A stretch of 12,040 bases of DNA from Clostridia bacterium (GTDB taxonomy: Bacteria; Bacillota_A; Clostridia; Peptostreptococcales; Anaerovoracaceae): contig JAKSSI010000015.1 of the NCBI GenBank assembly GCA_024403175.1, forward strand, positions 1-12,040, in the 5' to 3' direction. Both the position numbers and the translations under genes were made by a program. Of the stretch, positions 1 through 6,675 are shown one piece after another (positions within the stretch are counted from its first letter, which is position 1; each line of letters begins with the position of its first letter). Below the pieces are notes generated by a model. That model ran no database searches. It had not been told where the DNA came from and was given only the letters and a program-made list of their open reading frames with translations.

Positions 1-266
1 CAGGTTTCATGGGTCACGGAAGACACTTTATTGCATCTAAGAAGTTTATTGCTGCTGAAGGTGGTATCGGCAGAATCGTATGGATGCCAAAGGAACTCAA
101 GGATGACGTTGCAGAAAGACTTAACAAGACTGCAAAGGAAGTTCTTGGAATTGACAACTATACAGATATGATCGCTGATGAAACCGTAACAACAGATCCA
201 GAAGAGCTCCTCGGATTCCTCCAGGAAAAGGGACACCCAGCTCTTAACATGGACCCAATTATGTAA
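1..266 (+). CDS. acsB: Acetyl-CoA synthase (CODH/ACS beta subunit), C-terminal end only
   Basis: The coding region enters from the left edge (first whole codon at 3) and ends with TAA at 264-266; about 88 residues are visible. The fragment contains GRHFIASKKFIAAEGG, RIVWMPKELK and the tail GHPALNMDPIM, which I recognise as the C-terminus of the bacterial acetyl-CoA synthase subunit. In the known family this subunit joins CO, a methyl group from the corrinoid iron-sulfur protein and CoA at a nickel-containing A-cluster in the cytoplasm. The A-cluster ligands lie upstream of or close to this edge and cannot be checked here. The RACo gene starts 13 nt downstream with no terminator between, so the two are probably one transcript. 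The identification rests on the tail sequence and on the context, and I am confident of it. Confidence 0.9.
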   Translation, partial: GFMGHGRHFIASKKFIAAEGGIGRIVWMPKELKDDVAERLNKTAKEVLGIDNYTDMIADETVTTDPEELLGFLQEKGHPALNMDPIM

Positions 267-279
267 TAAAAGAAGAAAT

Positions 280-1959
280 ATGAATTACACTGTAATCTTT
301 AAAATTGAAGGTTCACAGGACATTAAGACTATCGCCCAGCCGGGCGATAGTCTTCTTGACCTCGCGCTGAACAACGGCATCAACATTGATGCTCCATGTT
401 CTGGTAACGGAACATGCGGAAAATGCAAAGTAAGACTCATTTCAGGAACAGTTGAAACAACTCAGAGTTCTCATATTTCTAAAGAGGATTTTGCAGACAA
501 CTGGAGACTTGCTTGTCAGTCCAAGGTTAATAGCGATGCTATTATTCTTGTACCAAAATCAGCAAGTGCATTTAAGAGTGAAATTGTTACTGCAGACTTA
601 GGTTCTCAGGAAGAACTTGATAGATATCAGAATGCAATTTCAGAAATATTCGACGCAGGTATACAAAGAGGGACGGCTCAGACTGGCGTTGGTATTGCAG
701 TAGATATTGGTACCACAACAGTTACCGCAGCTATGCTTGATTTAGCTACTGGAGAAGTACTTTCAAAGGCATCTCTTGGTAATGGCCAGATTAAGTATGG
801 CGCAGACGTAATCAACAGAATTATTGTGCAGCAGAGAGAAGGCGGCGTTGAGAAATTAATGAAGGCTGTCAGAGAAGAAACTCTGATTCCTATCTTCCAG
901 ACTCTTTGCAAGGGCGCAGACAAACAACCAGAAGAAATTAACAGAATCGTTATTGCAGGAAACACAACAATGGAGCACTTACTCCTTGGAGCTAACGGTG
1001 ATTCTATCAGATTAGAACCATATGAACCGGAGTTCCTTGAAAGGGAAGGAGATACAGCTGCTAGTGTTGGACTCCCTGCCAATCCAGACGCTCCTGTTAT
1101 CTTCGCTCCAAACGTAGGATCCTACGTAGGTGGAGATATTACAGCTGGCGTTCTCCCAGCTATGCTTTGGAACAAGGACGAAATGAATCTCTTCATCGAC
1201 CTTGGTACAAACGGAGAACTCGTATTTGGTAACAGAGACTACATGCTTACATGTGCTTGCTCTGCAGGTCCTGCTTTTGAAGGTGGAGACATTACTTGCG
1301 GTATGCGTGCTACAAAGGGCGCTGTAGATTCTGTACATATTGATGAAGAAACATTAAACCCAACACTTAGCGTTATTGGTGGAGAAGGTGTTAAGCCACT
1401 TGGTCTTTGCGGATCTGGTCTTATTTCCATCATTGCTGAATTATTCAGAACAGGCGCTATCTCTGCAAAGGGTAAGTTTGCCAAGGAAAATCCACGTATT
1501 ACACACGATGAATACGGTATGGGTTACTATGCTTGGGCAACTGCTGACGAGAGTGGAACAGGTAAGGATATTACAATTAATGAATCCGACTTGGACAACT
1601 TTATCAGAGCAAAGGGTGCTATTTTCTCCGCTATCAGAACAATGCTTGCATCTGTAGAAATGACTATCGATGATATTGATAAGGTTATTATTGCAGGTGG
1701 TATTGGTCAAGGTATCGATATTGAAAAGGCAATTTCCATCGGTATGCTTCCAAAACAACCATTAGAAAAATATGCTTATATCGGAAACTCCTCCTTAACA
1801 GGTGCTTGTGCAATGCTTCTTTCCGACGAAGCTACACAAAAGGTATTCGATATAGACCACAACATGACATACATTGAGCTTTCAACTCACCCTGGCTACA
1901 TGGATGAGTTCGTAGCTTCCTGCTTCATTCCACACACAGACGCATCTTTATTTAGATAA
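280..1959 (+). CDS. acsV: RACo-type reductive activator of the corrinoid iron-sulfur protein (2Fe-2S domain + ASKHA/DUF4445 domain)
   Basis: 559 residues. An N-terminal 2Fe-2S ferredoxin domain (about 1-92) has Cys40, Cys46, Cys49 and Cys79, in the plant-type spacing C-x5-C-x2-C-x29-C. From about residue 136 a DUF4445/ASKHA ATPase domain runs to the end; its phosphate-binding start is AVDIGTTT (140-147), and PNVGSYVGGD and a glycine-rich IIAGGIGQG motif follow. In characterised acetogens such proteins use ATP to re-reduce inactive Co(II) on the corrinoid iron-sulfur protein to Co(I). The gene lies 13 nt after acsB and 1 nt before the DUF3786 gene, which fits that role. The Shine-Dalgarno is weak (AGAAG, 271-275), so translation may depend on coupling. 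Family members I know are about 630 residues; here the ASKHA part is full length and the linker is short. A perfect hairpin lies inside codons 16-25. Confidence 0.9.
   Translation: MNYTVIFKIEGSQDIKTIAQPGDSLLDLALNNGINIDAPCSGNGTCGKCKVRLISGTVETTQSSHISKEDFADNWRLACQSKVNSDAIILVPKSASAFKSEIVTADLGSQEELDRYQNAISEIFDAGIQRGTAQTGVGIAVDIGTTTVTAAMLDLATGEVLSKASLGNGQIKYGADVINRIIVQQREGGVEKLMKAVREETLIPIFQTLCKGADKQPEEINRIVIAGNTTMEHLLLGANGDSIRLEPYEPEFLEREGDTAASVGLPANPDAPVIFAPNVGSYVGGDITAGVLPAMLWNKDEMNLFIDLGTNGELVFGNRDYMLTCACSAGPAFEGGDITCGMRATKGAVDSVHIDEETLNPTLSVIGGEGVKPLGLCGSGLISIIAELFRTGAISAKGKFAKENPRITHDEYGMGYYAWATADESGTGKDITINESDLDNFIRAKGAIFSAIRTMLASVEMTIDDIDKVIIAGGIGQGIDIEKAISIGMLPKQPLEKYAYIGNSSLTGACAMLLSDEATQKVFDIDHNMTYIELSTHPGYMDEFVASCFIPHTDASLFR
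325..354 (+). repeat. Perfect 13-bp hairpin inside the start of the RACo gene
   Basis: Arm AAGACTATCGCCC (325-337), loop AGCC (338-341), arm GGGCGATAGTCTT (342-354). All 13 pairs are Watson-Crick. It starts 45 nt after the A of the start codon and encodes residues 16-25. The codons used here (GCC, CCG, GGC, then CTC, GCG, CTG) are GC-rich, in a gene that otherwise favours CCA and GCT/GCA. There is no U-tract, so it is not an intrinsic terminator. A role in mRNA processing, stability or translation is inference. Confidence 0.75.
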
Positions 1960-1960
1960 T

Positions 1961-2572
1961 ATGCCAGATAAGAATCAGCAAATCGGAGTTCCATTGGAAC
2001 ATTACAAACAGCTTTTCGCCGCTGCCGACCCAGCCGAACTTTCCGCAAAGAGCGGTATTGAGTACGACGGAGAGAAGTTCATAGTATATTTTATGAACAG
2101 AACAGTACATGCATACTGGCCTGAAGACAAAATGGTTTTTGCAGACACTCAAATTGAAGTGGCTCCATATACATGTATTCTGTTAACTAGATTGCTTTTA
2201 GAAGGTGTAATTACACCTGCTTTAGGCCAAATGAAGGCATACACAGATATGCCTTGGGGTAATGTTTATTCCCAGCAATTTAGGGGTAGATGCATACTTC
2301 GTCTTGCTTTTTCCTACGGAAATAGGATTGAAGACTTCAAAAAGGCTTGCGAAAGCATAGGTGCTGTTCCTGCAAAAGGATCGGGCGATGCAATTTATGA
2401 TGTAGAATTCATAAAGGGCCTTACAGTAAGACTTATCATTTGGGAAGGAGACGAAGAATTCCAGCCACAGGCTCAGGTTCTTTTCTCAGACAATTTCCCT
2501 CAGGCTTTCTCCGCAGAAGATATCGCTTACGTAGGAGATATACTGATTAACGCCTTAAAGGGCAAATGGTAA
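1961..2572 (+). CDS. DUF3786 domain protein of unknown function, last gene of the acs operon
   Basis: 203 residues, soluble, with no signal peptide or membrane segment. The pattern fits the DUF3786 family: a leucine-rich helix (LLTRLLLEGV, about 74-83), PWGNVYSQQFRGR (98-110), an AxGSGD segment (about 138-143), and the highly recognisable LIIWEGDEEFQ (158-168), followed by VLFSD (173-177) and FSAEDIAYVGD (183-193). No catalytic function is established for this family that I know of. The start codon is 2 nt past the RACo stop codon, with no independent Shine-Dalgarno, so it is probably translationally coupled to RACo. Placement at the end of the acs operon suggests a role in maturing or reactivating the corrinoid protein or acetyl-CoA synthase; that is inference from position only. 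The family call is fairly sure, the function open. Confidence 0.75.
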   Translation: MPDKNQQIGVPLEHYKQLFAAADPAELSAKSGIEYDGEKFIVYFMNRTVHAYWPEDKMVFADTQIEVAPYTCILLTRLLLEGVITPALGQMKAYTDMPWGNVYSQQFRGRCILRLAFSYGNRIEDFKKACESIGAVPAKGSGDAIYDVEFIKGLTVRLIIWEGDEEFQPQAQVLFSDNFPQAFSAEDIAYVGDILINALKGKW

Positions 2573-2590
2573 AGTTGAAAAAATAATAAG

Positions 2591-2639
2591 AAAAAAAGAC
2601 GGTTATTGTATAAAAATACAATGCAAACCGTCTTTTTTT
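2591..2639 (+). terminator. Strong intrinsic terminator of the acs operon
   Basis: AAAAAAAGACGGTT (2591-2604) pairs with AACCGTCTTTTTTT (2626-2639). Inside this, ATTGTAT (2605-2611) pairs with ATACAAT (2616-2622) around an AAAA loop, with a 3-nt bulge (GCA, 2623-2625). The stem is followed by the T-run. Because it has A-rich and T-rich flanks it could work in both directions. It separates the acs genes from the next unit. Confidence 0.92.
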
Positions 2640-2658
2640 ATTATATAATTGTAGTTGG

Positions 2659-2683
2659 AAAAGTACAGACCGTCTGTGCTTTT
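2659..2683. promoter_or_regulatory. Near-perfect dyad upstream of the first FchA-like gene, possible operator
   Basis: AAAAGTACAGAC (2659-2670) and GTCTGTGCTTTT (2672-2683) are inverted around one C, with a single T/G mismatch in 12 positions. The dyad lies between the acs terminator and the AGGAGG ribosome site. A TATAAT hexamer at 2644-2649 would start transcription just before or inside the dyad, but I see no good -35 box for it. The tight spacing looks more like a binding site for a dimeric regulator than an RNA hairpin; as RNA it would be an 11-bp stem with a 3-nt loop. No regulator is identified. Confidence 0.4.
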
Positions 2684-2721
2684 AAGGATTGATTAAAACT
2701 ATATAATGTAGGAGGAACATC

Positions 2722-3348
2722 ATGGACGCACAGTTAAAGGACATGAAGGTAAAGGTATTTGTTAGCGGATTGGCATCTGATGCTAAGGTTCTTGGGGGTG
2801 GTAGTGCATCTGCGCTCGTTGGCTCCCTTGCAGCTGCTCTTGGTTCAATGGTTTCCAGCTTTGTTGCCGAAAACGTTGATGATCCAGCACTCAAGGTAGA
2901 CATGAAGTCTTATGTACAGAGAGCTGAAAACCTTAGACTTATGCTCGAAAGCTGCATCGATGAAGATGCTAAGAACTTCGAACTTCTTCAGGATGCTTAC
3001 AATCTCCCAAAGGATATTGAAGGTAGAACTGAAAGACTTCAGCGTGCTTTAAAGAATGCTGCTGCTGTTCCAGTTAAGATTGTTACATTATCCTGCAAGG
3101 TTATAGATCTTTGTGACGAACTCTATCCACAGGTTAAGGGTCTTAAGATTTACAATGTTGGTACTGCTGCTATGCTCGCTTGGACTGCTGTAATGGGCGG
3201 TGTACTTTCTGTTAAGATTAACACATATATGTTAAAAGACAGAGAATACGCTGCTAAGGTTAACAAGCAGGTTGAAGATCTCGAAGCTAAGTACAGACCA
3301 ATATCTAAGCAGATCTATGAATCTGTAAACAACAGAATCACAAAATAA
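2722..3348 (+). CDS. Cyclodeaminase/cyclohydrolase (FchA-like) family protein, diverged copy
   Basis: 208 residues, no signal peptide. It aligns along its whole length with the second FchA in this window (6056-6673): ALVGxLAAALGSMV (34-47), CIDEDA, AYNLPKD, AAAVPxKI, LSCxVI, LAWxA and KDR are shared. In the known family this helical fold hydrolyses methenyl-THF to 10-formyl-THF, reversibly. This copy departs from the family in three places that the other copy keeps: the glycine loop reads LGGGSAS instead of PGGGGAA, the GKPKY segment is replaced by ENVDD, and ISDAG is replaced by IYNVG. Cyclohydrolase activity is therefore uncertain. It has a strong Shine-Dalgarno (AGGAGG, 2710-2715, 6 nt before ATG). 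acsE follows 29 nt downstream, so the two are probably co-transcribed and made in similar amounts. Confidence 0.82.
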   Translation: MDAQLKDMKVKVFVSGLASDAKVLGGGSASALVGSLAAALGSMVSSFVAENVDDPALKVDMKSYVQRAENLRLMLESCIDEDAKNFELLQDAYNLPKDIEGRTERLQRALKNAAAVPVKIVTLSCKVIDLCDELYPQVKGLKIYNVGTAAMLAWTAVMGGVLSVKINTYMLKDREYAAKVNKQVEDLEAKYRPISKQIYESVNNRITK

Positions 3349-3377
3349 TTTTATTTATCAGTTAGGAGAAAAGACAA

Positions 3378-4199
3378 ATGATTATTATTGCTGAAAAAAT
3401 CAATGGTTCTATTCCTTCCATGCAGAAGGCAATTGCTGCTCACGACGAAGCATGGATTAAGGACATCGCAAAGAAGGAAGCCGACGTTCTTGATATGGAC
3501 AGAGACTTCATCGACTGCTGCACATCTGTAGAAGAACACGAACTCGAAACAATGGAATGGATGATCGGTCTCATTCAGGAAGTTTGCGACAACAAGATCG
3601 CTATCGACTCCCCAAACCCACAGATCTGCCTCGATGCTATGAAGTTCTGCAAGAAGCCTGGTATGATTAACTCCGTATCCGGCGAAGGAAACAAGATTGA
3701 TCTCGTATTTCCAGTACTCGCTCAGCCAGAAAACAAGGCTTGGGATGTTATGGCTCTTCTCTGCGACGACACAGGTATTCCAAAGTCTGCTGCAGACAGA
3801 ATCAGAGTTCTTGACAACATCATGGCAAAGGCTAAGGAATATGGCATCGCAGAATCCAGAATTCACATCGATCCACTGATCGAAATGCTCTGCACATCTG
3901 AAGACGGTATTGCACTCGTTCTCGAAGTTATGGACTACATTAAGGAAAAGTATCCACAGGCTCACATTTCTGGCGCTGTATCCAACATTTCCTTCAACCT
4001 TCCATACAGAAAGATTATCAACCAGGCATTCACAGTAGTATGCATTCAGCACGGTATGGACTCCGGCGTTCTCGACCCACTCAACAGAGACCTCAGAGGT
4101 TCCATCTACGCTGCAGAAGCTCTTACAGGTGAAGACTTCTACTGCATGGAATACATCGGAGCACACAGAGACGGCATCTTCGGACCAGTTGACAAGTAA
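3378..4199 (+). CDS. acsE: Methyl-THF:corrinoid protein methyltransferase (AcsE-type, pterin-binding family)
   Basis: 273 residues; soluble TIM-barrel pterin-binding protein. In the pathway it moves the methyl group of 5-methyl-THF to Co(I) of the corrinoid iron-sulfur protein. By eye it matches AcsE of Moorella at the folate-binding positions: Asp77 in IDSPN (AcsE Asp75), Asn98 in MINS (Asn96), Asp165 in HIDPL (Asp160) and Asn203 in SNISF (Asn199). The first motif is unusual: the family often has D-x-N-x-G, and here the aligned segment reads FIDCCTS (44-50), like a subgroup of methyltransferases with a DVCAS motif. So it could instead serve another corrinoid protein, but the Wood-Ljungdahl setting favours AcsE. 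Shine-Dalgarno AGGAG at 3364-3368. Codon choice is very biased (Lys AAG, Asn AAC, Ile ATC, Arg AGA), suggesting high expression. Confidence 0.82.
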   Translation: MIIIAEKINGSIPSMQKAIAAHDEAWIKDIAKKEADVLDMDRDFIDCCTSVEEHELETMEWMIGLIQEVCDNKIAIDSPNPQICLDAMKFCKKPGMINSVSGEGNKIDLVFPVLAQPENKAWDVMALLCDDTGIPKSAADRIRVLDNIMAKAKEYGIAESRIHIDPLIEMLCTSEDGIALVLEVMDYIKEKYPQAHISGAVSNISFNLPYRKIINQAFTVVCIQHGMDSGVLDPLNRDLRGSIYAAEALTGEDFYCMEYIGAHRDGIFGPVDK

Positions 4200-4225
4200 T
4201 CAATTTGTCTCTAAATATATAAATT

Positions 4226-4260
4226 AAGCTGCTTAGAAATAAGCAGCTTTTTTATTTTTA
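4226..4260 (+). terminator. Intrinsic terminator after acsE
   Basis: AAGCTGCTTA (4226-4235), loop GAAA (4236-4239), TAAGCAGCTT (4240-4249): a perfect 10-bp stem with a stable GNRA-type loop, running into TTTT (4250-4253), A and a further T-run. It separates the fchA-like/acsE unit from the fhs promoter, which begins right after it. Confidence 0.93.
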
Positions 4261-4289
4261 TTGACATTCAATAAACAATCATTTATATT
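4261..4289 (+). promoter_or_regulatory. fhs: Sigma-A-type promoter for the fhs operon
   Basis: A perfect -35 box TTGACA (4261-4266) and a -10 box TATATT (4284-4289, 5 of 6 matches) are separated by 17 bp. Predicted start is near 4296, which leaves an AT-rich leader of about 65 nt with no clear structure before the AGGAG at 4349-4353. The promoter follows directly after the acsE terminator, so the fhs operon is an independent unit. Confidence 0.8.
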
Positions 4290-4362
4290 GATACTTTCCA
4301 ATTAAATTTGTAAAATATAAATAAATTAGATGATTCTTTTAGTACCATAGGAGTGACGCAAA

Positions 4363-6045
4363 ATGGCAAAGAAGTATAAATCCGATATTGAAATCGCACA
4401 GGCATGTAAAATGCAGAAAATCACTGAAATTGCAAAGGTTGCAGGAATTGATGATAAATATCTCGAGCAGTACGGAAACTACAAGGCAAAGGTTGATTTT
4501 CAGCTTTTAAAGGATAAGAAAAAGGAAAAAGACGGAAAGCTTATTCTTGTGACAGCAATTACACCAACACCTGCCGGAGAAGGTAAGACTACAACATCTA
4601 TCGGTCTTGGCGATGGTCTTAGAAAAATCGGAAAGAATGCCATTCTTGCTTTAAGAGAACCATCTCTTGGCCCTGTATTTGGTATTAAGGGCGGTGCTGC
4701 AGGTGGTGGATATGCTCAGGTTGTTCCAATGGAAGATATAAACCTTCACTTTACAGGCGACTTCCACGCAATCGGTGCAGCAAACAATCTTCTTGCTGCT
4801 ATGATTGATAATCATATTCAGCAGGGAAATCCTCTCGGAATCGATCCAAAGATGGTTACATGGAAGCGCGCTGTAGACATGAACGACAGACAGCTCCGTA
4901 AGATCATCAGTGGCCTTGGTGGTAAGCCACACGGTGTTCCAAGAGAAGACGGTTTTGACATTACAGTAGCTTCTGAAATCATGGCAGTATTCTGCATGGC
5001 TTCAGATATTATGGATCTTAAGAAGCGTCTTGGAAACCTCATCATCGGTTACAACTTCCAGGGCGAACCAGTTACAGCTCACGACCTTCAGGCAGAAGGC
5101 GCTATGACTGCACTTCTTAAGGATGCTCTTAAGCCTAACCTTGTACAGTCACTCGAAGGTACACCTGCCTTTGTACACGGCGGACCATTCGCTAACATTG
5201 CTCAGGGGTGCAATACTGTTACAGCTACAAGAATGGCTCTTAAGCTTGCAGATTATGTTGTTACAGAAGCCGGCTTTGCTGCAGATCTTGGTGCAGAAAA
5301 GTTCCTCGATATTAAGTGCAGATATGCAAAGCTTAAGCCTGCTGCAGTAGTAATCGTTGCTACAGTAAGAGCACTTAAGTATCATGGTGGCGTTGCAAAA
5401 GCAGATCTTAACAATGAAAACTTAGAAGCACTTGAAAAGGGTCTTCCAAACCTTCTTCAGCATGTTTCCAATATTAAGGATGTATACGGCCTGCCATGCG
5501 TAGTTGCCATTAATGCATTCCCAACAGATACAAAGAAAGAACTCAAGCTTGTAGAACAGAAGTGCAAAGAACTTGGTGTAAAGGCTATTCTTTCCGAACA
5601 CTGGGCAAAGGGCGGTGCAGGTGCTACAAAGCTTGCAGAAGAAGTTGTAGAACTCTGCGAAGCTGAAAACAACTTCAGACATGCATATCCATTAAATATG
5701 AGTATCGAAGAAAAGCTCGAAACTATCTGTAAGAAGATTTATCATGCGGACGGTGTAAGATACAGAGATAAGGCAAAAGATCAGCTTAAGCAGCTCAAGG
5801 CTCTTGGTTTTGATAACCTGCCAATTTGCGTTGCTAAGACTCAGTATTCCTTCTCCGACGACCCAGAACTTCTCGGCGCTCCAAGAGGATTTAAGATTAC
5901 TGTTCGAAGCCTTAAGGTATCTGCAGGTGCAGGATTTATTGTTGCACTTACAGGTGAAATTATGACAATGCCTGGTCTTCCAAAGGTTCCTGCAGCAATT
6001 AGAATTGATGTAGATAAGAACGGAAAGATTTCCGGCCTCTTCTAA
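4363..6045 (+). CDS. fhs: Formate-tetrahydrofolate ligase (10-formyl-THF synthetase)
   Basis: 560 residues, the usual family length (about 555-560). It joins formate to THF using ATP and gives 10-formyl-THF, the entry step of the methyl branch of the Wood-Ljungdahl pathway; in other metabolism it supplies formyl groups for purines. Visible signatures are the ATP-binding loop [13 protein letters not shown] (67-79), REPSLGP (98-104), [14 protein letters not shown] (107-120) with [12 protein letters not shown] (122-133), and [12 protein letters not shown] (332-343). It acts in the cytoplasm, and the family is tetrameric. The Shine-Dalgarno AGGAG (4349-4353) is 9 nt before the ATG. It is the first gene of an operon with fchA and the 5-formyl-THF cyclo-ligase. 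No key residue appears to be missing. Confidence 0.98.
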   Translation: MAKKYKSDIEIAQACKMQKITEIAKVAGIDDKYLEQYGNYKAKVDFQLLKDKKKEKDGKLILVTAITPTPAGEGKTTTSIGLGDGLRKIGKNAILALREPSLGPVFGIKGGAAGGGYAQVVPMEDINLHFTGDFHAIGAANNLLAAMIDNHIQQGNPLGIDPKMVTWKRAVDMNDRQLRKIISGLGGKPHGVPREDGFDITVASEIMAVFCMASDIMDLKKRLGNLIIGYNFQGEPVTAHDLQAEGAMTALLKDALKPNLVQSLEGTPAFVHGGPFANIAQGCNTVTATRMALKLADYVVTEAGFAADLGAEKFLDIKCRYAKLKPAAVVIVATVRALKYHGGVAKADLNNENLEALEKGLPNLLQHVSNIKDVYGLPCVVAINAFPTDTKKELKLVEQKCKELGVKAILSEHWAKGGAGATKLAEEVVELCEAENNFRHAYPLNMSIEEKLETICKKIYHADGVRYRDKAKDQLKQLKALGFDNLPICVAKTQYSFSDDPELLGAPRGFKITVRSLKVSAGAGFIVALTGEIMTMPGLPKVPAAIRIDVDKNGKISGLF

Positions 6046-6055
6046 GGAGAAAACA

Positions 6056-6673
6056 ATGTCCATGAACGATTTAAGCGTAAAAGCTTTTGCCGAAGAACTT
6101 GCTGCTAAAGTCTCTGTCCCAGGAGGCGGAGGCGCAGCTGCATTAGTTGGTGCATTAGCTGCAGCGCTAGGCTCTATGGTTGGTGTATTTACAGTTGGAA
6201 AACCAAAGTACCAGGCCGTAGAGGAAGATATAAAAGTACTGCTTGAAAAAGCAGAAAAACTAAGAGTAGAACTTCTAAACTGCATAGATGAAGACGCTGT
6301 AGGTTTTGAACCTCTTTCTCGTGCTTATAACATTCCAAAAGACGAGCCAGGCAGAGACGAAACTTTAGAAAAGTGTTTAAGAGATGCCGCTGCAGTTCCA
6401 ATGAAGATTACAGAGCTTTCTTGCCAAGTAATAGAACTTCAAAAAGAATTTGCAGAAAAGGGAAGCACTCTTATGATTTCCGATGCAGGCTGTGGTGCGG
6501 TTCTTGCTTGGGCCGCAATGTACGCTGCAGTATTAAACGTAAGAGTTAATACAAAGCTTATGAAAGACAGAGCCTATGCAGAAGAAATGAACGCGCGCAC
6601 TGATGAACTTATGAATAAATACTGGAAGGTTGCCGATCAGGTTTACGAATCAGTATTTGAAAAGCTTAAGTAG
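6056..6673 (+). CDS. fchA: Methenyl-THF cyclohydrolase, FchA/cyclodeaminase family (canonical copy)
   Basis: 205 residues, soluble helical protein. It interconverts 10-formyl-THF and 5,10-methenyl-THF, the step after Fhs. The conserved glycine loop VPGGGGAAALVGALAAALG (22-40), a GKPKY segment (50-54), CIDEDAVGFEPL, AYNIPKD, SDAG, NVRVNT and MKDRAYAEE are all present and match the family as I know it. The gene begins 10 nt after fhs; its Shine-Dalgarno AAGGAG (6044-6049) overlaps the fhs stop codon. I chose the first ATG (6056) because it is 6 nt from that site, while the second (6062) is 12 nt away. It is a paralogue of the gene at 2722-3348, and it keeps the motifs the other has lost, so it is the better candidate for the working cyclohydrolase. 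Confidence 0.93.
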   Translation: MSMNDLSVKAFAEELAAKVSVPGGGGAAALVGALAAALGSMVGVFTVGKPKYQAVEEDIKVLLEKAEKLRVELLNCIDEDAVGFEPLSRAYNIPKDEPGRDETLEKCLRDAAAVPMKITELSCQVIELQKEFAEKGSTLMISDAGCGAVLAWAAMYAAVLNVRVNTKLMKDRAYAEEMNARTDELMNKYWKVADQVYESVFEKLK

Positions 6674-6675
6674 TT

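Noticed and set aside
1112..1127. A perfect 16-bp palindrome ACGTAGGATCCTACGT in the RACo gene.
   Set aside because: It encodes part of the conserved NVGSYVGGD motif, has no loop to form an RNA hairpin well, and a palindrome of this size is not very unlikely in 12 kb. No function is supported.
1988..2000. A 6-bp dyad GTTCCA-T-TGGAAC in the DUF3786 gene.
   Set aside because: Too short and inside coding sequence; expected by chance.
2702..2707. A consensus TATAAT just before the first FchA-like gene as its promoter.
   Set aside because: Transcription would start near 2714, inside the Shine-Dalgarno at 2710-2715, leaving almost no leader, and the -35 position (CTTTTA) is poor.
3351..4166. A 271-codon open frame on the minus strand, opposite acsE.
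   Set aside because: It mirrors the strongly biased codons of acsE (few TTA/CTA/TCA codons in that strand's frame), has a Cys/Val/Asn-rich composition like no family I know, and no ribosome site. It is a shadow.
6135..6172. Inverted GCAGCT/AGCTGC repeats near the start of the canonical fchA.
   Set aside because: They come from an Ala-rich conserved motif (AAALVGALAAALG) written with GCA/GCT codons and do not form one good stem.
5692..6285. A 197-codon minus-strand frame across the fhs-fchA junction.
   Set aside because: Both plus-strand genes are certain, the product is Ser/Ala/Phe-rich low complexity, and no promoter or ribosome site is visible.
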